Positions 1 through 8,252 of a stretch of 64,000 nucleotides of DNA are shown here, one piece after another. The position numbers were made by a program, and so were the translations under genes. How positions within the stretch are numbered: position 1 is the stretch's first letter; every line of letters begins with the position of its first letter. Under the pieces are notes generated by a model. The model was not told the DNA's origin, did no database searches, and saw only the letters and a program-made list of their open reading frames with translations. The DNA comes from Polaromonas sp. JS666 (lineage in GTDB: Bacteria > Pseudomonadota > Gammaproteobacteria > Burkholderiales > Burkholderiaceae_C), in contig NC_007948.1 in NCBI RefSeq assembly GCF_000013865.1, positions 3,162,001 to 3,226,000 of the forward strand, in the 5' to 3' direction.

Positions 1-40
1 GAACCCTGTCGGGCCAGTGAGTGGGAAGTGGGGTAGTCAC
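1..40 (-). CDS. possible start of an unidentified gene, cut by window edge
   Basis: Reading leftward, a GTG at position 40 opens a frame MTTPLPTHWPDRV that runs off the window. It lies about 40 bases after a good minus-strand promoter (TTGCGC at 96-101, 17-base spacer, TATAGT). A GGGAC sequence upstream is a weak ribosome site. Only 13 codons are visible, so neither the start nor the product can be confirmed. Confidence 0.25.
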   Translation of the reverse strand, partial: MTTPLPTHWPDRV

Positions 41-56
41 GATGCGTTTGTCCCGG

Positions 57-108
57 TTGATTTTGGTTGCGGGCGCAACTATAAATCAACCTGGTTGCGC
101 GCGCAACC
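57..108. promoter_or_regulatory. promoter with two GTTGC-N4-GCAAC palindromes
   Basis: Two palindromes with the same arms are visible: GTTGC-GGGC-GCAAC at 66-79 and GTTGC-GCGC-GCAAC at 94-107 (extended to a perfect 16-mer at 93-108). Their centres are 28 bp apart. On the minus strand TTGCGC and TATAGT are 17 bp apart, so one palindrome overlaps the -35 and the other lies just past the -10. On the plus strand TTGATT (57-62) and TATAAA (80-85) are also 17 bp apart. The layout suggests a repressor-controlled promoter, more likely leftward because rightward transcription would run antisense into the CHRD gene. The regulator is unknown. Confidence 0.45.
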
Positions 109-203
109 ATTTTCTCAGAATGGCTTTTGGCCGCCGCAGTGGCTCCCCGCCCCGACGCGCAAAACAGTCAGGACCGCAGCGAAACCATCAGGCCACTGCC
201 CCG

Positions 204-665
204 CTAATTGCGCACTGTCATCTGGCCACGTACTTCGCCTGCGGGGTTGGCCACCGTGTGAATATTGGCGTACCAGCGGCCAGCCATCAGGTCCGCAGCC
301 TGTGTCGGCGTCAGCGTGGCCCGGCCTTCGAGGGGGCTGACGATGGGGCCCTGCCAAGGCAGCACAATACCTGCGTTGACACCAATGGCAGCAGGGCCGT
401 GAAAGTGGGCGCCCGTGGCGGGCCCGGTCAGGCCGCTGAAGCTGACTTTCCAGCGAAACAGGTTGGTGTCTTTATTGAGCACCGCGTCGACCGAGCCGGT
501 AGCGCGGCTGGCAGTGGGCGGCACCTCGTTGGCGCCCCGCAACTGGGTGGTAAACGCCACCAGGTTGGACTGGCGATCCATCAAGCCGCAGCCGGTGATG
601 GCGGTCACAGCCGCCACCATGATGGCGGCACGGGAAATACGGCTTGCTTGACGATGGAGGAGCAT
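204..665 (-). CDS. CHRD-domain lipoprotein
   Basis: A 153-residue secreted protein. Residues about 1-28 form a signal peptide ending in a lipobox-like TAITGC, so it is probably lipid-anchored. The rest is one CHRD (chordin) domain: it opens with LRGANEVPP, has GAHFHGPA in the middle and closes with WYANIHT and GEVRGQM, all typical of this family. CHRD proteins in bacteria have no settled biochemical role. The start was chosen at 665 because AGGA lies a proper distance upstream; a longer frame reaching 872 has no signal peptide at its beginning. It stands alone, transcribed leftward, divergent from ku. Confidence 0.8.
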   Translation of the reverse strand: MLLHRQASRISRAAIMVAAVTAITGCGLMDRQSNLVAFTTQLRGANEVPPTASRATGSVDAVLNKDTNLFRWKVSFSGLTGPATGAHFHGPAAIGVNAGIVLPWQGPIVSPLEGRATLTPTQAADLMAGRWYANIHTVANPAGEVRGQMTVRN

Positions 666-1098
666 GATCAATTCCTGTAGATCAAAAAAGCCATTGTCGG
701 CGGGGCAAAACCGCGCCATCGTAGGATAAACCCGGTGTGGCCGGCGGGCATGGGACGACATGCCCGCCAGGCGGCCAGCCTGGTTGCCGCGGGGGTGGCA
801 TGGCGCCGCAATTAATGGGGTCGCTGTCCTACGGCACAGGCGCATGGCAGCCGACAGGCAACTGCCAGCCATCTTGGGAAAGTGACACTATGTCCATCCT
901 CATTCACCATGACTCACCATGAGCACCCATGCCTAAAGCCCATGGTTAAACACACATGGTTAAACCACATGGCTGACACGCTGCAACACCATCTACTGCA
1001 ACACCATCTGCGTCTGCGCGGTTTGCGGGAAAGCATTCACGGCACCGCCGCCGACAGGGGCGGCTGACGCAGTACGGTACGACCGGAAGGAGCTGGCA
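666..1098. other. intergenic region CHRD gene / ku
   Basis: 433 bases without a convincing gene. From about 900 to 1015 it holds short direct repeats: ACATGGTTAAAC occurs twice around 940-975 and CTGCAACACCATCT twice around 979-1010, mixed with several CCATG words. A GGAAGGAGCTGGCA ribosome site precedes ku. Promoters for both flanking genes must lie here but none is obvious. Confidence 0.4.
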
Positions 1099-2034
1099 AT
1101 GGCTTCACGCGTTCTATGGAAAGGTGCCATCAGCTTTGGGCTGGTCCACATCCCGGTGGCGCTGCATGCGGCCACGTCTGACAGCGGTATCGATTTTGAC
1201 TGGCTGGACAAACGCAGCATGGACCCGGTTGGCTACAAACGCATCAACAAAAAGACCGGCAAGGAAATCAGCCGGGAAAACATCGTCAAGGGCATCAAAT
1301 ACCAGGATGACCAGTATGTGGTCCTGTCCGCAGAGGAAATTGCCGGGGCTTATCCCAGGACGACCCAGACGATCGAGATCGAAAATTTCGTTTCCAATAC
1401 GGAAATTCCCTTCATCTACCTGGAGCGGCCCTACTACATCGCGCCCATCAACAAAGGGCAAAAAGTCTATGCCCTGCTGCGCGACACCTTGCTTGACACG
1501 CAGCGGGTCGGCATCGCGCGGGTGGTGATCCAGACCAAGCAACACCTGGCCGTGCTGGTGCCCTCCGGCCCTGGCCTCATCCTGAACCTGATGCGCTGGG
1601 GCGAAGAAATCCGCTCCTGGGAAGACCTGGACCTTCCACCCGAGGGCGCGAAGGCGGCCGGGCTGTCGGCGCGCGAACTGTCCATGGCCAAACAGCTCGT
1701 CAATGACATGACGGAGACCTGGCATCCGGAAAAATTCAAGGACTCGTTCAGGGACGAAATCATGGCGCTGGTCGAACGCAAGGCCAGGGAAGGCAAGATC
1801 GAAACCGTGGAACAGCCTGAAGCGGCGGAGGATTCCGCCGCACGTTCGGGCGCCACCATCCTCGACCTCACCGAATTGCTCCAGCGCAGCCTGCGCAAGG
1901 GCGGCGCGGCGGCCGCAGCAGATGACAAGGCGCCCGCCAAGTCCGACACCAGAGCCCGGACGGCCACCCGCACGACCCCCCGCAAAAATACGGTAAAAGC
2001 CGCTTCGCGCACGCACGCCAAGCGGGCCGCCTGA
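1099..2034 (+). CDS. ku: Ku protein, non-homologous end joining
   Basis: 311 residues, usual for bacterial Ku. The family opening is plain: MASRVLWKGAISFGLVHIPV, followed by the KRINKKTGKEI segment and the core beta-barrel to about residue 255. Bacterial Ku is a homodimer that rings DNA ends and recruits LigD. The last 40 or so residues are a basic Lys/Arg/Ala/Thr-rich tail (PRKNTVKAASRTHAKRAA), as in other proteobacterial Ku proteins, thought to help DNA binding. The start is supported by GGAAGGAG upstream. It lies 25 bases before ligD on the same strand, so the two form a complete minimal end-joining operon. Confidence 0.95.
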   Translation: MASRVLWKGAISFGLVHIPVALHAATSDSGIDFDWLDKRSMDPVGYKRINKKTGKEISRENIVKGIKYQDDQYVVLSAEEIAGAYPRTTQTIEIENFVSNTEIPFIYLERPYYIAPINKGQKVYALLRDTLLDTQRVGIARVVIQTKQHLAVLVPSGPGLILNLMRWGEEIRSWEDLDLPPEGAKAAGLSARELSMAKQLVNDMTETWHPEKFKDSFRDEIMALVERKAREGKIETVEQPEAAEDSAARSGATILDLTELLQRSLRKGGAAAAADDKAPAKSDTRARTATRTTPRKNTVKAASRTHAKRAA

Positions 2035-2059
2035 GGCTTGCCGCCAACACATCCGAACC

Positions 2060-4708
2060 ATGGGTTCCGCGGATTTGCTGAAAACCTACCGCGCCAGGCG
2101 CGACTTCAAGCAGACGCCCGAGCCCGCCACGGGAGGCGAGCGCTCCGGCAAGGCGTTGAGGTTTGTGGTCCAGAAGCATGCGGCGCGCAGCCTGCACTAC
2201 GACTTCCGGCTGGAACTGCAGGGCACGCTGAAAAGCTGGGCGGTTCCCAAGGGGCCGAGCCTGGATCCGGCCGTCAAACGCATGGCCGTGCATGTCGAAG
2301 ACCACCCGATGGCCTATGCAGGCTTTGAAGGCACCATTCCACCCGGGCAGTACGGTGCCGGCCACGTCATTGTGTGGGACCGCGGGCTCTGGACGCCGGT
2401 GGGCAACCCGGCCGCAGGCCTGAAGAACGGCAAGCTCAAATTTGAACTGCATGGTGAAAAGCTCAAGGGAGGCTGGACGCTGGTGCGCATGCACGGCCAT
2501 GCCGGGGAAAGCCATGAACCCTGGCTGCTGATCAAGGAGCAGGACGACCACGCACGCCCCGAGCAGGTATTTGATGTACTCCAGGCGCTGCCCAACAGCG
2601 TGCTTTCCGGCAAGCCCTTGCCTGGCAAGGCAGCCACCGGCACACAGTGCGCCCCTCGCGCTGCGCGCACCAGAAAAGCAGCGCCTGAAAGCCACGCCGG
2701 GAAGCACGCCAGAACAACGGCGGCCAGCGCACGGTCCGGTAAAAGCATTCCCAAAGGCATTCCCGAAGGCGCGGTGAAATCCAGGCTGCCCGGCACGCTG
2801 GCCCCGGAACTGGCCACGCTGGTCAACCGCGTGCCTGCCGACCCGCAAGACTGGATCTACGAAATCAAGTTTGATGGCTACCGGCTGCTCACCCGCACCG
2901 AGGGAGACTCGGTGCGCTGCATCACGCGCAACGGCAACGACTGGACCGCCAGGCTGCCTGGGCTGGCCAAAGCCGTTGCACAACTGGATATACGCTCCGC
3001 CTGGCTGGACGGCGAAATCGTGGTGATGAATGACCAGGGCGTGCCCAGCTTCGGCGCGCTGCAAAACGCCTTTGACAGCGCCAGCACGGCCGACATCCGC
3101 TACTACGTGTTCGACCTGCCGTTTTACGATGGGCTGGACCTGCGCCAGGTGCCGCTGGCGCAGCGGCGTGAAATCCTGCGCACGGCCCTGACGCGCAATC
3201 CGCAGGACAGCATCCGTTTCAGCGAGGCGTTTGACCAGCCCCCGCAAGACCTGATCGACTCGGCCCAGCGCCTGGGCCTGGAAGGCGTGATCGGCAAGCG
3301 CGCAGCCTCGCCCTACGTCTCGCGCCGCTCGCCCGACTGGATCAAGCTCAAAACCCGGCTGCGCCAGGAGTTTGTGATTGGCGGCTACACCGAGCCCAAA
3401 GGCTCCCGCACCGGCCTGGGAGCCCTGCTGCTGGGTGTGCATGATGCGCAGGGCAGGCTCCGGTACGCCGGCAACGTGGGCACAGGCTTCAATGCCGAGA
3501 CACTGCGCAGCCTCAAGGAGCGGCTGTCAACGCTGCACAGCGAGCGCAGCCCGTTTGCCGCGCTGCCGACAGGCGTCAAAGGGCAATGGGTGAAGCCGCA
3601 ACTGCTGGCCGAAGTGGCGTTTGGCGAATGGACCCACGGCGGCCACATTCGACACCCCGTGTTCCAGGGACTTCGCACCGACAAACCGGCCAGAAACATC
3701 CTCCGTGAGACGCCCACATCACCAGTCACCCCCCGGAAAGGCTCCGACATGCCGCAAGACGCTGCCACACCAGGCCCCACCAGCCGCAAAACCCGTGACA
3801 AGGCCCCTGGCAAGGCTCCTGAGTCCGTGCGCATCACGCATCCCGACCGCGTGATTGACAAGACCACCGGCTTCACCAAGCAAGCCATGGTGGAGCACTA
3901 CGCCGCCGTCGCCCCGCTCATGCTGCCGCACCTCAAGGGGCGCCCGGTTGCCCTGGTCCGCGCGCCGGCAGGCGTCGGGGGTGAGCTGTTTTTCCAGAAA
4001 CACGCGCAAGCCACGGCGATTCCCGGCATCAAGCTGCTCGACCCGGCGCTGGACCCGGGACATGAGCCGCTGCTCGAGATCCCTTCTGCAGCGGCCCTGC
4101 TGGAAGCCGCGCAAGTCAATGTCGTGGAATTCCACACCTGGAACGCGACCAGCCGCGCCATTCGCAAGCCTGACCGCATGACCTTCGACCTGGACCCCGG
4201 CGAAAAGGTTGGCTGGCCGGAGATGCAGGAGGCCGCGCAGCTGGTGCACTCTCTTCTGGATGAGCTGGGACTGGCCAGTTTTCTGAAAACCAGCGGAGGC
4301 AAGGGCCTGCACGTCGTGGTGCCGCTGAGGCGCAGCCACGACTTCGACACGGTGAAGGATTTCTCGCACGCCATTGTGAAGCACTTGGCAGGTGTCTTGC
4401 CGCAACGCTTCGTGGCGAAGAGCGGCCCCAAAAACCGGGTCGGCAGGATATTTGTGGACTACCTGCGCAACGGTTTCGGCGCCACGACCGTCTCGGCCTG
4501 GTCGGCGCGCGCGCGGCCAGGGCTGGGGGTCTCGGTACCGGTGGCGTGGGATGAACTGGCTTCCCTGACCGGAGGTGCGCACTGGACCGCGACGACGATA
4601 GGCGGGCGGCTGGCGACTGGAAACCAGCCCTGGAAGGACTATGGCGCCCGCGCCAATGGCCTGGCGGAGGCGATGAAAAAGCTGGGCTTCAAGCCGCCCG
4701 CCCATTGA
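2060..4708 (+). CDS. ligD: multifunctional DNA ligase LigD
   Basis: 882 residues with three domains. An N-terminal 3'-phosphoesterase (about 10-175) contains HYDFRLEL and the HVEDHP...GTIPPGQYG block. A linker rich in Ala/Lys/Thr follows (about 195-245). The ATP-dependent ligase domain (about 255-560) carries the adenylation motif EIKFDG with Lys270. The C-terminal primase-type polymerase (about 590-880) carries the metal-binding FDLDPG motif, Asp710 and Asp712. The order PE-ligase-polymerase matches the Pseudomonas-type enzyme except for details of linker length. It seals and fills double-strand breaks held by Ku. No Shine-Dalgarno is obvious at the ATG, so translation may be coupled to ku. 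Confidence 0.95.
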   Translation: MGSADLLKTYRARRDFKQTPEPATGGERSGKALRFVVQKHAARSLHYDFRLELQGTLKSWAVPKGPSLDPAVKRMAVHVEDHPMAYAGFEGTIPPGQYGAGHVIVWDRGLWTPVGNPAAGLKNGKLKFELHGEKLKGGWTLVRMHGHAGESHEPWLLIKEQDDHARPEQVFDVLQALPNSVLSGKPLPGKAATGTQCAPRAARTRKAAPESHAGKHARTTAASARSGKSIPKGIPEGAVKSRLPGTLAPELATLVNRVPADPQDWIYEIKFDGYRLLTRTEGDSVRCITRNGNDWTARLPGLAKAVAQLDIRSAWLDGEIVVMNDQGVPSFGALQNAFDSASTADIRYYVFDLPFYDGLDLRQVPLAQRREILRTALTRNPQDSIRFSEAFDQPPQDLIDSAQRLGLEGVIGKRAASPYVSRRSPDWIKLKTRLRQEFVIGGYTEPKGSRTGLGALLLGVHDAQGRLRYAGNVGTGFNAETLRSLKERLSTLHSERSPFAALPTGVKGQWVKPQLLAEVAFGEWTHGGHIRHPVFQGLRTDKPARNILRETPTSPVTPRKGSDMPQDAATPGPTSRKTRDKAPGKAPESVRITHPDRVIDKTTGFTKQAMVEHYAAVAPLMLPHLKGRPVALVRAPAGVGGELFFQKHAQATAIPGIKLLDPALDPGHEPLLEIPSAAALLEAAQVNVVEFHTWNATSRAIRKPDRMTFDLDPGEKVGWPEMQEAAQLVHSLLDELGLASFLKTSGGKGLHVVVPLRRSHDFDTVKDFSHAIVKHLAGVLPQRFVAKSGPKNRVGRIFVDYLRNGFGATTVSAWSARARPGLGVSVPVAWDELASLTGGAHWTATTIGGRLATGNQPWKDYGARANGLAEAMKKLGFKPPAH

Positions 4709-4794
4709 CGGCGGAGCGGCCACGAAGCAGCTTGTCATCGGCCTCCTACACCCGCAGCATCCTTGACCCGACAGCCACCGGGAGCCGCAGCGTC

Positions 4795-4957
4795 TAGTGT
4801 GGTGTTGCATGCTTGACGGCACAAATAAAACCGATGGATTTTTGTTCAGGACAAGGCGTAAACCACAGCAATAGCCCCGCTATTGCGCGGATTTGCAACG
4901 CAGTCATGGACGAAAAGACGCGGTTTTATGTGCCGGATAGCGTGCAACACCACACTA
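4795..4957. mobile_element. MITE-like 163-bp palindromic element
   Basis: The stretch from TAGTGTGGTGTTGCA (4795) to TGCAACACCACACTA (4957) is one large imperfect inverted repeat. The outer 15 bases pair perfectly. Further in, CGGCACAAATAAAACCG on the left matches the complement of CGGTTTTATGTGCCG on the right. The centre pairs GCAATAGC (4868-4875) with GCTATTGC (4879-4886) around CCC. It has no coding capacity. The ends carry TA, as in elements moved by Tc/mariner-IS630 type transposases. It sits 86 bases past the ligD stop; the rest of the 308-base gap (4709-5016) shows nothing else. Confidence 0.65.
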
Positions 4958-5016
4958 AATTGGAGTGGCACGGGTTATTTTCATGCCGACTTCGTCCCCT
5001 ACCGCAGGAGAACCTC

Positions 5017-5223
5017 ATGGGATTCACTGAGCAAATCACGCAAAACACCCAAACCGAGCAGAACCAGCAAACCCACCAGAACCACCAGCCGGACCTGGGC
5101 CGCCAGACCTCCCAGACCAACCAAAGCGACAGAAAGGATCAGCAGGCCAGCCATCCGCAGGCCGGCAACGCCCCTTGGCCACCGTTCCAGGGTCAACGGC
5201 AAGATGGGTCAACCCGCAGCTGA
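5017..5223 (+). CDS. small hydrophilic hypothetical protein
   Basis: A 68-residue frame with a good ribosome site (CAGGAG, then six bases, ATG). The product is extremely rich in Gln, Asn and Thr in its first half (NTQTEQNQQTHQNHQ) and has no membrane segment or known motif. The start lies 60 bases after the palindromic element. It could be a real small gene or a chance frame. Confidence 0.35.
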   Translation: MGFTEQITQNTQTEQNQQTHQNHQPDLGRQTSQTNQSDRKDQQASHPQAGNAPWPPFQGQRQDGSTRS

Positions 5224-5286
5224 ACACTGTCACGCACCAGAGTCCCCTGCCGCCACCGGGATTTCTGTGCAAACCGGGAGAGCAAC

Positions 5287-5496
5287 ATGGACCCGCACAA
5301 TGAAATGGATCTGACCGCCTACCTCCAGACAGAAGGCCGCCGCCGCGCGGCCGAGTTGGCAGGTAGCCGGCATTCAGGAGACCCCGGCCTGCCCGCGCCC
5401 TCCTCCCAGGCGCAGCAGCAATGCGCCACCACGGTCGATGACCCGCAACCGCCACAATGCCTCAGCGAGGCGCTGCGACGCATGGGTGTTAGCTGA
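5287..5496 (+). CDS. small hypothetical protein
   Basis: 69 residues from an ATG preceded by GGGAGAGCAAC. It opens MDPHNEMDLTAYLQTEGRRRAAEL, has a Pro/Gln-rich middle and ends ALRRMGVS. No recognised domain, signal peptide or membrane segment. It is in the same direction as the small ORF before it and the lipoproteins after it. Support is only the ribosome site and an ordered N-terminal part. Confidence 0.35.
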   Translation: MDPHNEMDLTAYLQTEGRRRAAELAGSRHSGDPGLPAPSSQAQQQCATTVDDPQPPQCLSEALRRMGVS

Positions 5497-5639
5497 TCGG
5501 TGGCCGCATCAGACAACACGGCAGGCCTTTTCCCACGTTGCCGTGTAGGCCTCCACCGCCAATTAACGCAGCGGACTGGCATAGCGCCGCACGGCGGCCT
5601 ATGATTTCAGTATTGCAAGACGACTGCTCTGGAGACCGC

Positions 5640-5804
5640 ATGAAATACCTCTTGCCATTGAGCCTGGCCGCCATGTTGCTGGCGGGCTGCCCCGATACCA
5701 GGTCGCCCAAGCTCCCGCCCCAGGTGCCGGAACCCAAGGCCGCCGTAGCCCCTTCCGCGACACCCATCGCCACGATGCTGCGCCCCTGCCCGATCTGCGC
5801 ATGA
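5640..5804 (+). CDS. very short lipoprotein
   Basis: 54 residues with a clear lipoprotein signal: MKYLLPLSLAAMLLAGC places the acylated Cys at residue 17. The remaining 37 residues are Pro/Ala-rich (KLPPQVPEPKAA) and end CPICA. It overlaps the next gene by four bases (ATGA), so the two are translationally coupled. The start is set by the signal peptide; GGAG lies upstream. Function unknown. Confidence 0.6.
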   Translation: MKYLLPLSLAAMLLAGCPDTRSPKLPPQVPEPKAAVAPSATPIATMLRPCPICA

Positions 5805-6103
5805 AAGTCCTGATCGCGCTGGCCACCCTGTGCCTGGGCGCCTGCGCATGGGTGGCCGCGCCAGCCGGGTACAAGGTCAGCATCGAAGGTGAGCCTTACG
5901 TGCTCAGCCAGCTCACTGCGGGCACCTGGACCGCGATTTCCACCGCGGTGGTGGCGCCTTCTGCCAGCAGGCCGTCAGTCCAGGCCGCGCTGGTGCAGGC
6001 CATTGAGCAGGCCTCGGGTTGCAAGGTCACCGGGAGTGATTATTCCCGCGAGGGGCGGCAGCTTGATGCGCAGGTCGATTGCGGCAGTCGCCTGAAAAAC
6101 TGA
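5801..6103 (+). CDS. small lipoprotein
   Basis: 100 residues. MKVLIALATLCLGAC is a lipoprotein signal with the Cys at residue 15. The mature part has no domain I can name; it contains two further Cys (SGCKVTGSDY and QVDCGSRL) that could form a disulfide in the periplasm. It starts inside the last codons of the lipoprotein gene before it, so both probably come from one short operon. Confidence 0.6.
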   Translation: MKVLIALATLCLGACAWVAAPAGYKVSIEGEPYVLSQLTAGTWTAISTAVVAPSASRPSVQAALVQAIEQASGCKVTGSDYSREGRQLDAQVDCGSRLKN

Positions 6104-6120
6104 TCGGCCGCAACGTGGAG

Positions 6121-6148
6121 AAAAAAGAGGGCAGCCTTGCAGCTGCCC
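6121..6148 (-). terminator. rho-independent terminator, leftward
   Basis: Read leftward, GGGCAGC (6148-6142) pairs with GCTGCCC (6135-6129) around a six-base loop and is followed by a run of six T (complement of 6126-6121). It lies about 280 bases after the GST stop and is the first good stop signal for that transcript. Confidence 0.5.
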
Positions 6149-6376
6149 CGGGTGTGCCGAGCCTCGAGTGCCCGCAACAAAGTCTTGGGGCGCCAGCAGA
6201 CAGAAGTCATCGTCTGCCGCAAGCGATCCCGCTTTCAATGTGCAATTCATCATGGCACGCACGAAAGGTTGTTGCGGTCAGGCAAGCACAGACCAGTTTG
6301 TAGGAAAAGGCCGCACCATTGATCAATTCAAATCAGGCCTGCGACCCAGATGAAAACGGGACTGGAAAACGGACTG

Positions 6377-6396
6377 ATAGCTATTAAATTAGCAGC
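6377..6396. repeat. dispersed AGCTAT-type short repeat, copy 1
   Basis: ATAGCTATTAAATTAGCAGC. Close relatives occur at 31983-32002, 47601-47621 and 63821-63841, sharing AGCTAY, an A/T core, and a closing AGC about 20 bases on. Confidence 0.4.
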
Positions 6397-6429
6397 ACCC
6401 AGTTCATCCGCGCATGCAGGCCAGGCGCT

Positions 6430-7164
6430 TCAGGCGTCAAGTTCCGGGTAACGGCGAAAGATGCCGTCTTCATTGAAGGCTATGCGTCGCTCGCTGGCCA
6501 GGTAGGGCGCCACGCGGCGATGCTGGGCCACGCTGGCATGCAAGGCGGCCACGTTCGGCACCTTTTTCAACGCGCGCCGGCTGGCCTTGGGAAAAGCGTA
6601 TTGCAGGCCTTCCACCAGCTGGAAAAGCGACAGGTCCGCGTAGCTCAACCGCCCACCCACCAGATGGCGACTGCCCCGGGGGTTGCGCGCCAGCACGCTT
6701 TCAAACCAGGCCAGGAATTTGGGCATGCGCGTCTGGCGAAACTCCTTTGCGCGCCGGGCCGCTTCCGGCTTCTGATCCTGGTAGTAGAGGCCGGTGGCAA
6801 TCGGGTGGTGTGTGTCGTGCGCCTCGGCGACGACGTCGGCAATCGTCAGCTGCAGCTGGTGCGTCCACACGCGCTGAACCTCGCTCTTGCCGACCAGCCC
6901 GAGGCGAGGGCCCAGGTACAGCAGGATGGCCGCCGTCTGCCCGACGATGACCTTGCCGTGCACCAGGAAGGGGGGTGCAAACGGCGGACGCTGCACCTCG
7001 GGGCTTTCCATGACATGCATCATGGCCGCCATGCCCTGCCCGGCTTTTTCGCCTTCAAGCCCGCGCGCCACATCCACATAGTCGGCGCCTGCGGCCTCCA
7101 GCGCCAGGCGCACAAATTCGCCGCGCCCCTGAATCGTTGGCCAGTAATGAAGTTCGTAAGGCAT
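6430..7164 (-). CDS. glutathione S-transferase family protein
   Basis: 244 residues with the two-domain GST fold. The thioredoxin-like half (about 1-95) begins MPYELHYWPTIQGRGEFVRLALEAAG, where Tyr7 is in the place of the catalytic Tyr of sigma/mu/pi-type enzymes, and GQTAAILLYLG is the glutathione-binding turn. The helical half contains the conserved LSYADLSLFQLVEG segment (N-capping Asp). Substrate unknown; cytosolic detoxification is the usual role. It is transcribed leftward after the DsbA-like gene with a 117-base gap, possibly together. Confidence 0.85.
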   Translation of the reverse strand: MPYELHYWPTIQGRGEFVRLALEAAGADYVDVARGLEGEKAGQGMAAMMHVMESPEVQRPPFAPPFLVHGKVIVGQTAAILLYLGPRLGLVGKSEVQRVWTHQLQLTIADVVAEAHDTHHPIATGLYYQDQKPEAARRAKEFRQTRMPKFLAWFESVLARNPRGSRHLVGGRLSYADLSLFQLVEGLQYAFPKASRRALKKVPNVAALHASVAQHRRVAPYLASERRIAFNEDGIFRRYPELDA

Positions 7165-7281
7165 GGCAGCTGCTGCGGTGAAGGGGTTGAACTATCGCTG
7201 GCGACCGGGCAGCGCATGCACGCCGGCGGTGAGGTGCCATCTCAGGGGGCCGAACGGCATCGCGTCCGGTGCAAGCCGCTT

Positions 7282-7950
7282 TCAGCCCGCGGCCGCGATC
7301 TGGCGCAGGGCCTGCTCAAATACTTCGGGGGGTTGCCCGCCAGAGATCAGGTGGCGGTCATTGATGATGACGGCCGGCACCGAATGAATGCCCTGGCTCA
7401 GGTAGAACTGCTCGCGCTCGCGCACCTCATCGGCGTATTCGGACGACGCCAGGATTTCCCGCGCGCGTTCCGCGTCCAGGCCCACTTCGCCCGCCACCCG
7501 CGCCAGCACCTCGTGCGAACCCGGACTCTGCCCATCGGTGAAGTAAGCCTTGAACAGCGCCTCTTTCAGCGCCTTCTGCCTGCCCTCGCCCTGCAGTTCG
7601 GCCCAGTGGAGCAGGCGGTGCGCATCAAAGGTGTTGTAAATGCGGCTGCGGCCACCGCCCGGCTCGTCCGCCATGCTGAACTTGAAGCCCAGCTGCGCGC
7701 CCCGCACCCGGATGTTTTCGCGATTGGCATGGGCCTGCTCGGGCGTGATGCCGTACTTTTGCGTGATGTGCTCGGTGATTTCCTGGCCCTCGGCCGTCAT
7801 CTGGGGGTTGAGCTCAAAGGGCTGGAAATGCAGTTCGGCCGCGATCTCATGGCCGACCCGCGCCAGCGCCTGGTCCAGCGATTTAAGCCCAATCACGCAC
7901 CACGGGCAGGAAACGTCGGAAACGAAATCAATTTTGAGTGACTGAGTCAT
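7282..7950 (-). CDS. DsbA family oxidoreductase (FrnE-like)
   Basis: 222 residues; DsbA-like thioredoxin fold with an inserted helical domain. The redox motif CPWC is at residues 15-18 (VSCPWCVIG). The family pattern continues with FQPFELNPQM and, near the end, SVPAVIINDRHLISGGQP, where the cis-Pro loop (VPA) faces the active site. There is no signal peptide, so this is the cytoplasmic FrnE/2-hydroxychromene isomerase-like branch, not periplasmic DsbA. Start 7950 was taken instead of the longer frame to 8028 because of AAGG upstream and the homologous N-terminus MTQSLKIDFVSD. Confidence 0.85.
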   Translation of the reverse strand: MTQSLKIDFVSDVSCPWCVIGLKSLDQALARVGHEIAAELHFQPFELNPQMTAEGQEITEHITQKYGITPEQAHANRENIRVRGAQLGFKFSMADEPGGGRSRIYNTFDAHRLLHWAELQGEGRQKALKEALFKAYFTDGQSPGSHEVLARVAGEVGLDAERAREILASSEYADEVREREQFYLSQGIHSVPAVIINDRHLISGGQPPEVFEQALRQIAAAG

Positions 7951-8204
7951 GGATTGCCTTTTACGAAATTCAATGCAAGGGGCGCCGCCGGACCTGAATC
8001 GCCGGCGGCAAGCCTGGCAAATGGCCAACGGACATTGTTAACCCTGGCAGGCAAGTTTGTGACGGCATTGCCACTATTCAAGGTACGGACTGGGGACACT
8101 CGGCCCGCTTCAATGCGCAGAGGCGTTTTCGGCTAGCCAGGCGACAGCCCGATGCCCCGAAGGCCCGGTTGTTCCCGCAACCGTCATGCAGGATTCCCGG
8201 GACT

Positions 8205-8224
8205 GCGCCGGCACAGGCCGGCGC
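8205..8224. terminator. strong GC hairpin after tctA
   Basis: GCGCCGGC (8205-8212) pairs with GCCGGCGC (8217-8224) around ACAG, 28 bases past the tctA stop. There is no T-run, so it may stabilise the transcript end and not terminate by itself. Confidence 0.35.
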
Positions 8225-8252
8225 GGCCACGCCCGCCTTGGCACGTGATCCA

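Larger units (their letters stand above)
6104..6429. other. intergenic region between lipoprotein and GST genes
   Basis: 326 bases between convergent genes. It holds a leftward hairpin terminator (6121-6148) and a copy of a short dispersed repeat (ATAGCTATTAAATTAGCAGC, 6377-6396). A 33-codon frame at 6252-6353 (MARTKGCCGQASTDQF...) has no ribosome site and is not called as a gene. Confidence 0.4.

Noticed and set aside
1868..3442. 524-codon minus-strand frame across ku and ligD
   Set aside because: Runs over two certain genes on the other strand and shows no family features.
6252..6353. 33-codon frame MARTKGCCGQAS...
   Set aside because: No ribosome site and no recognisable feature; left in the intergenic description.
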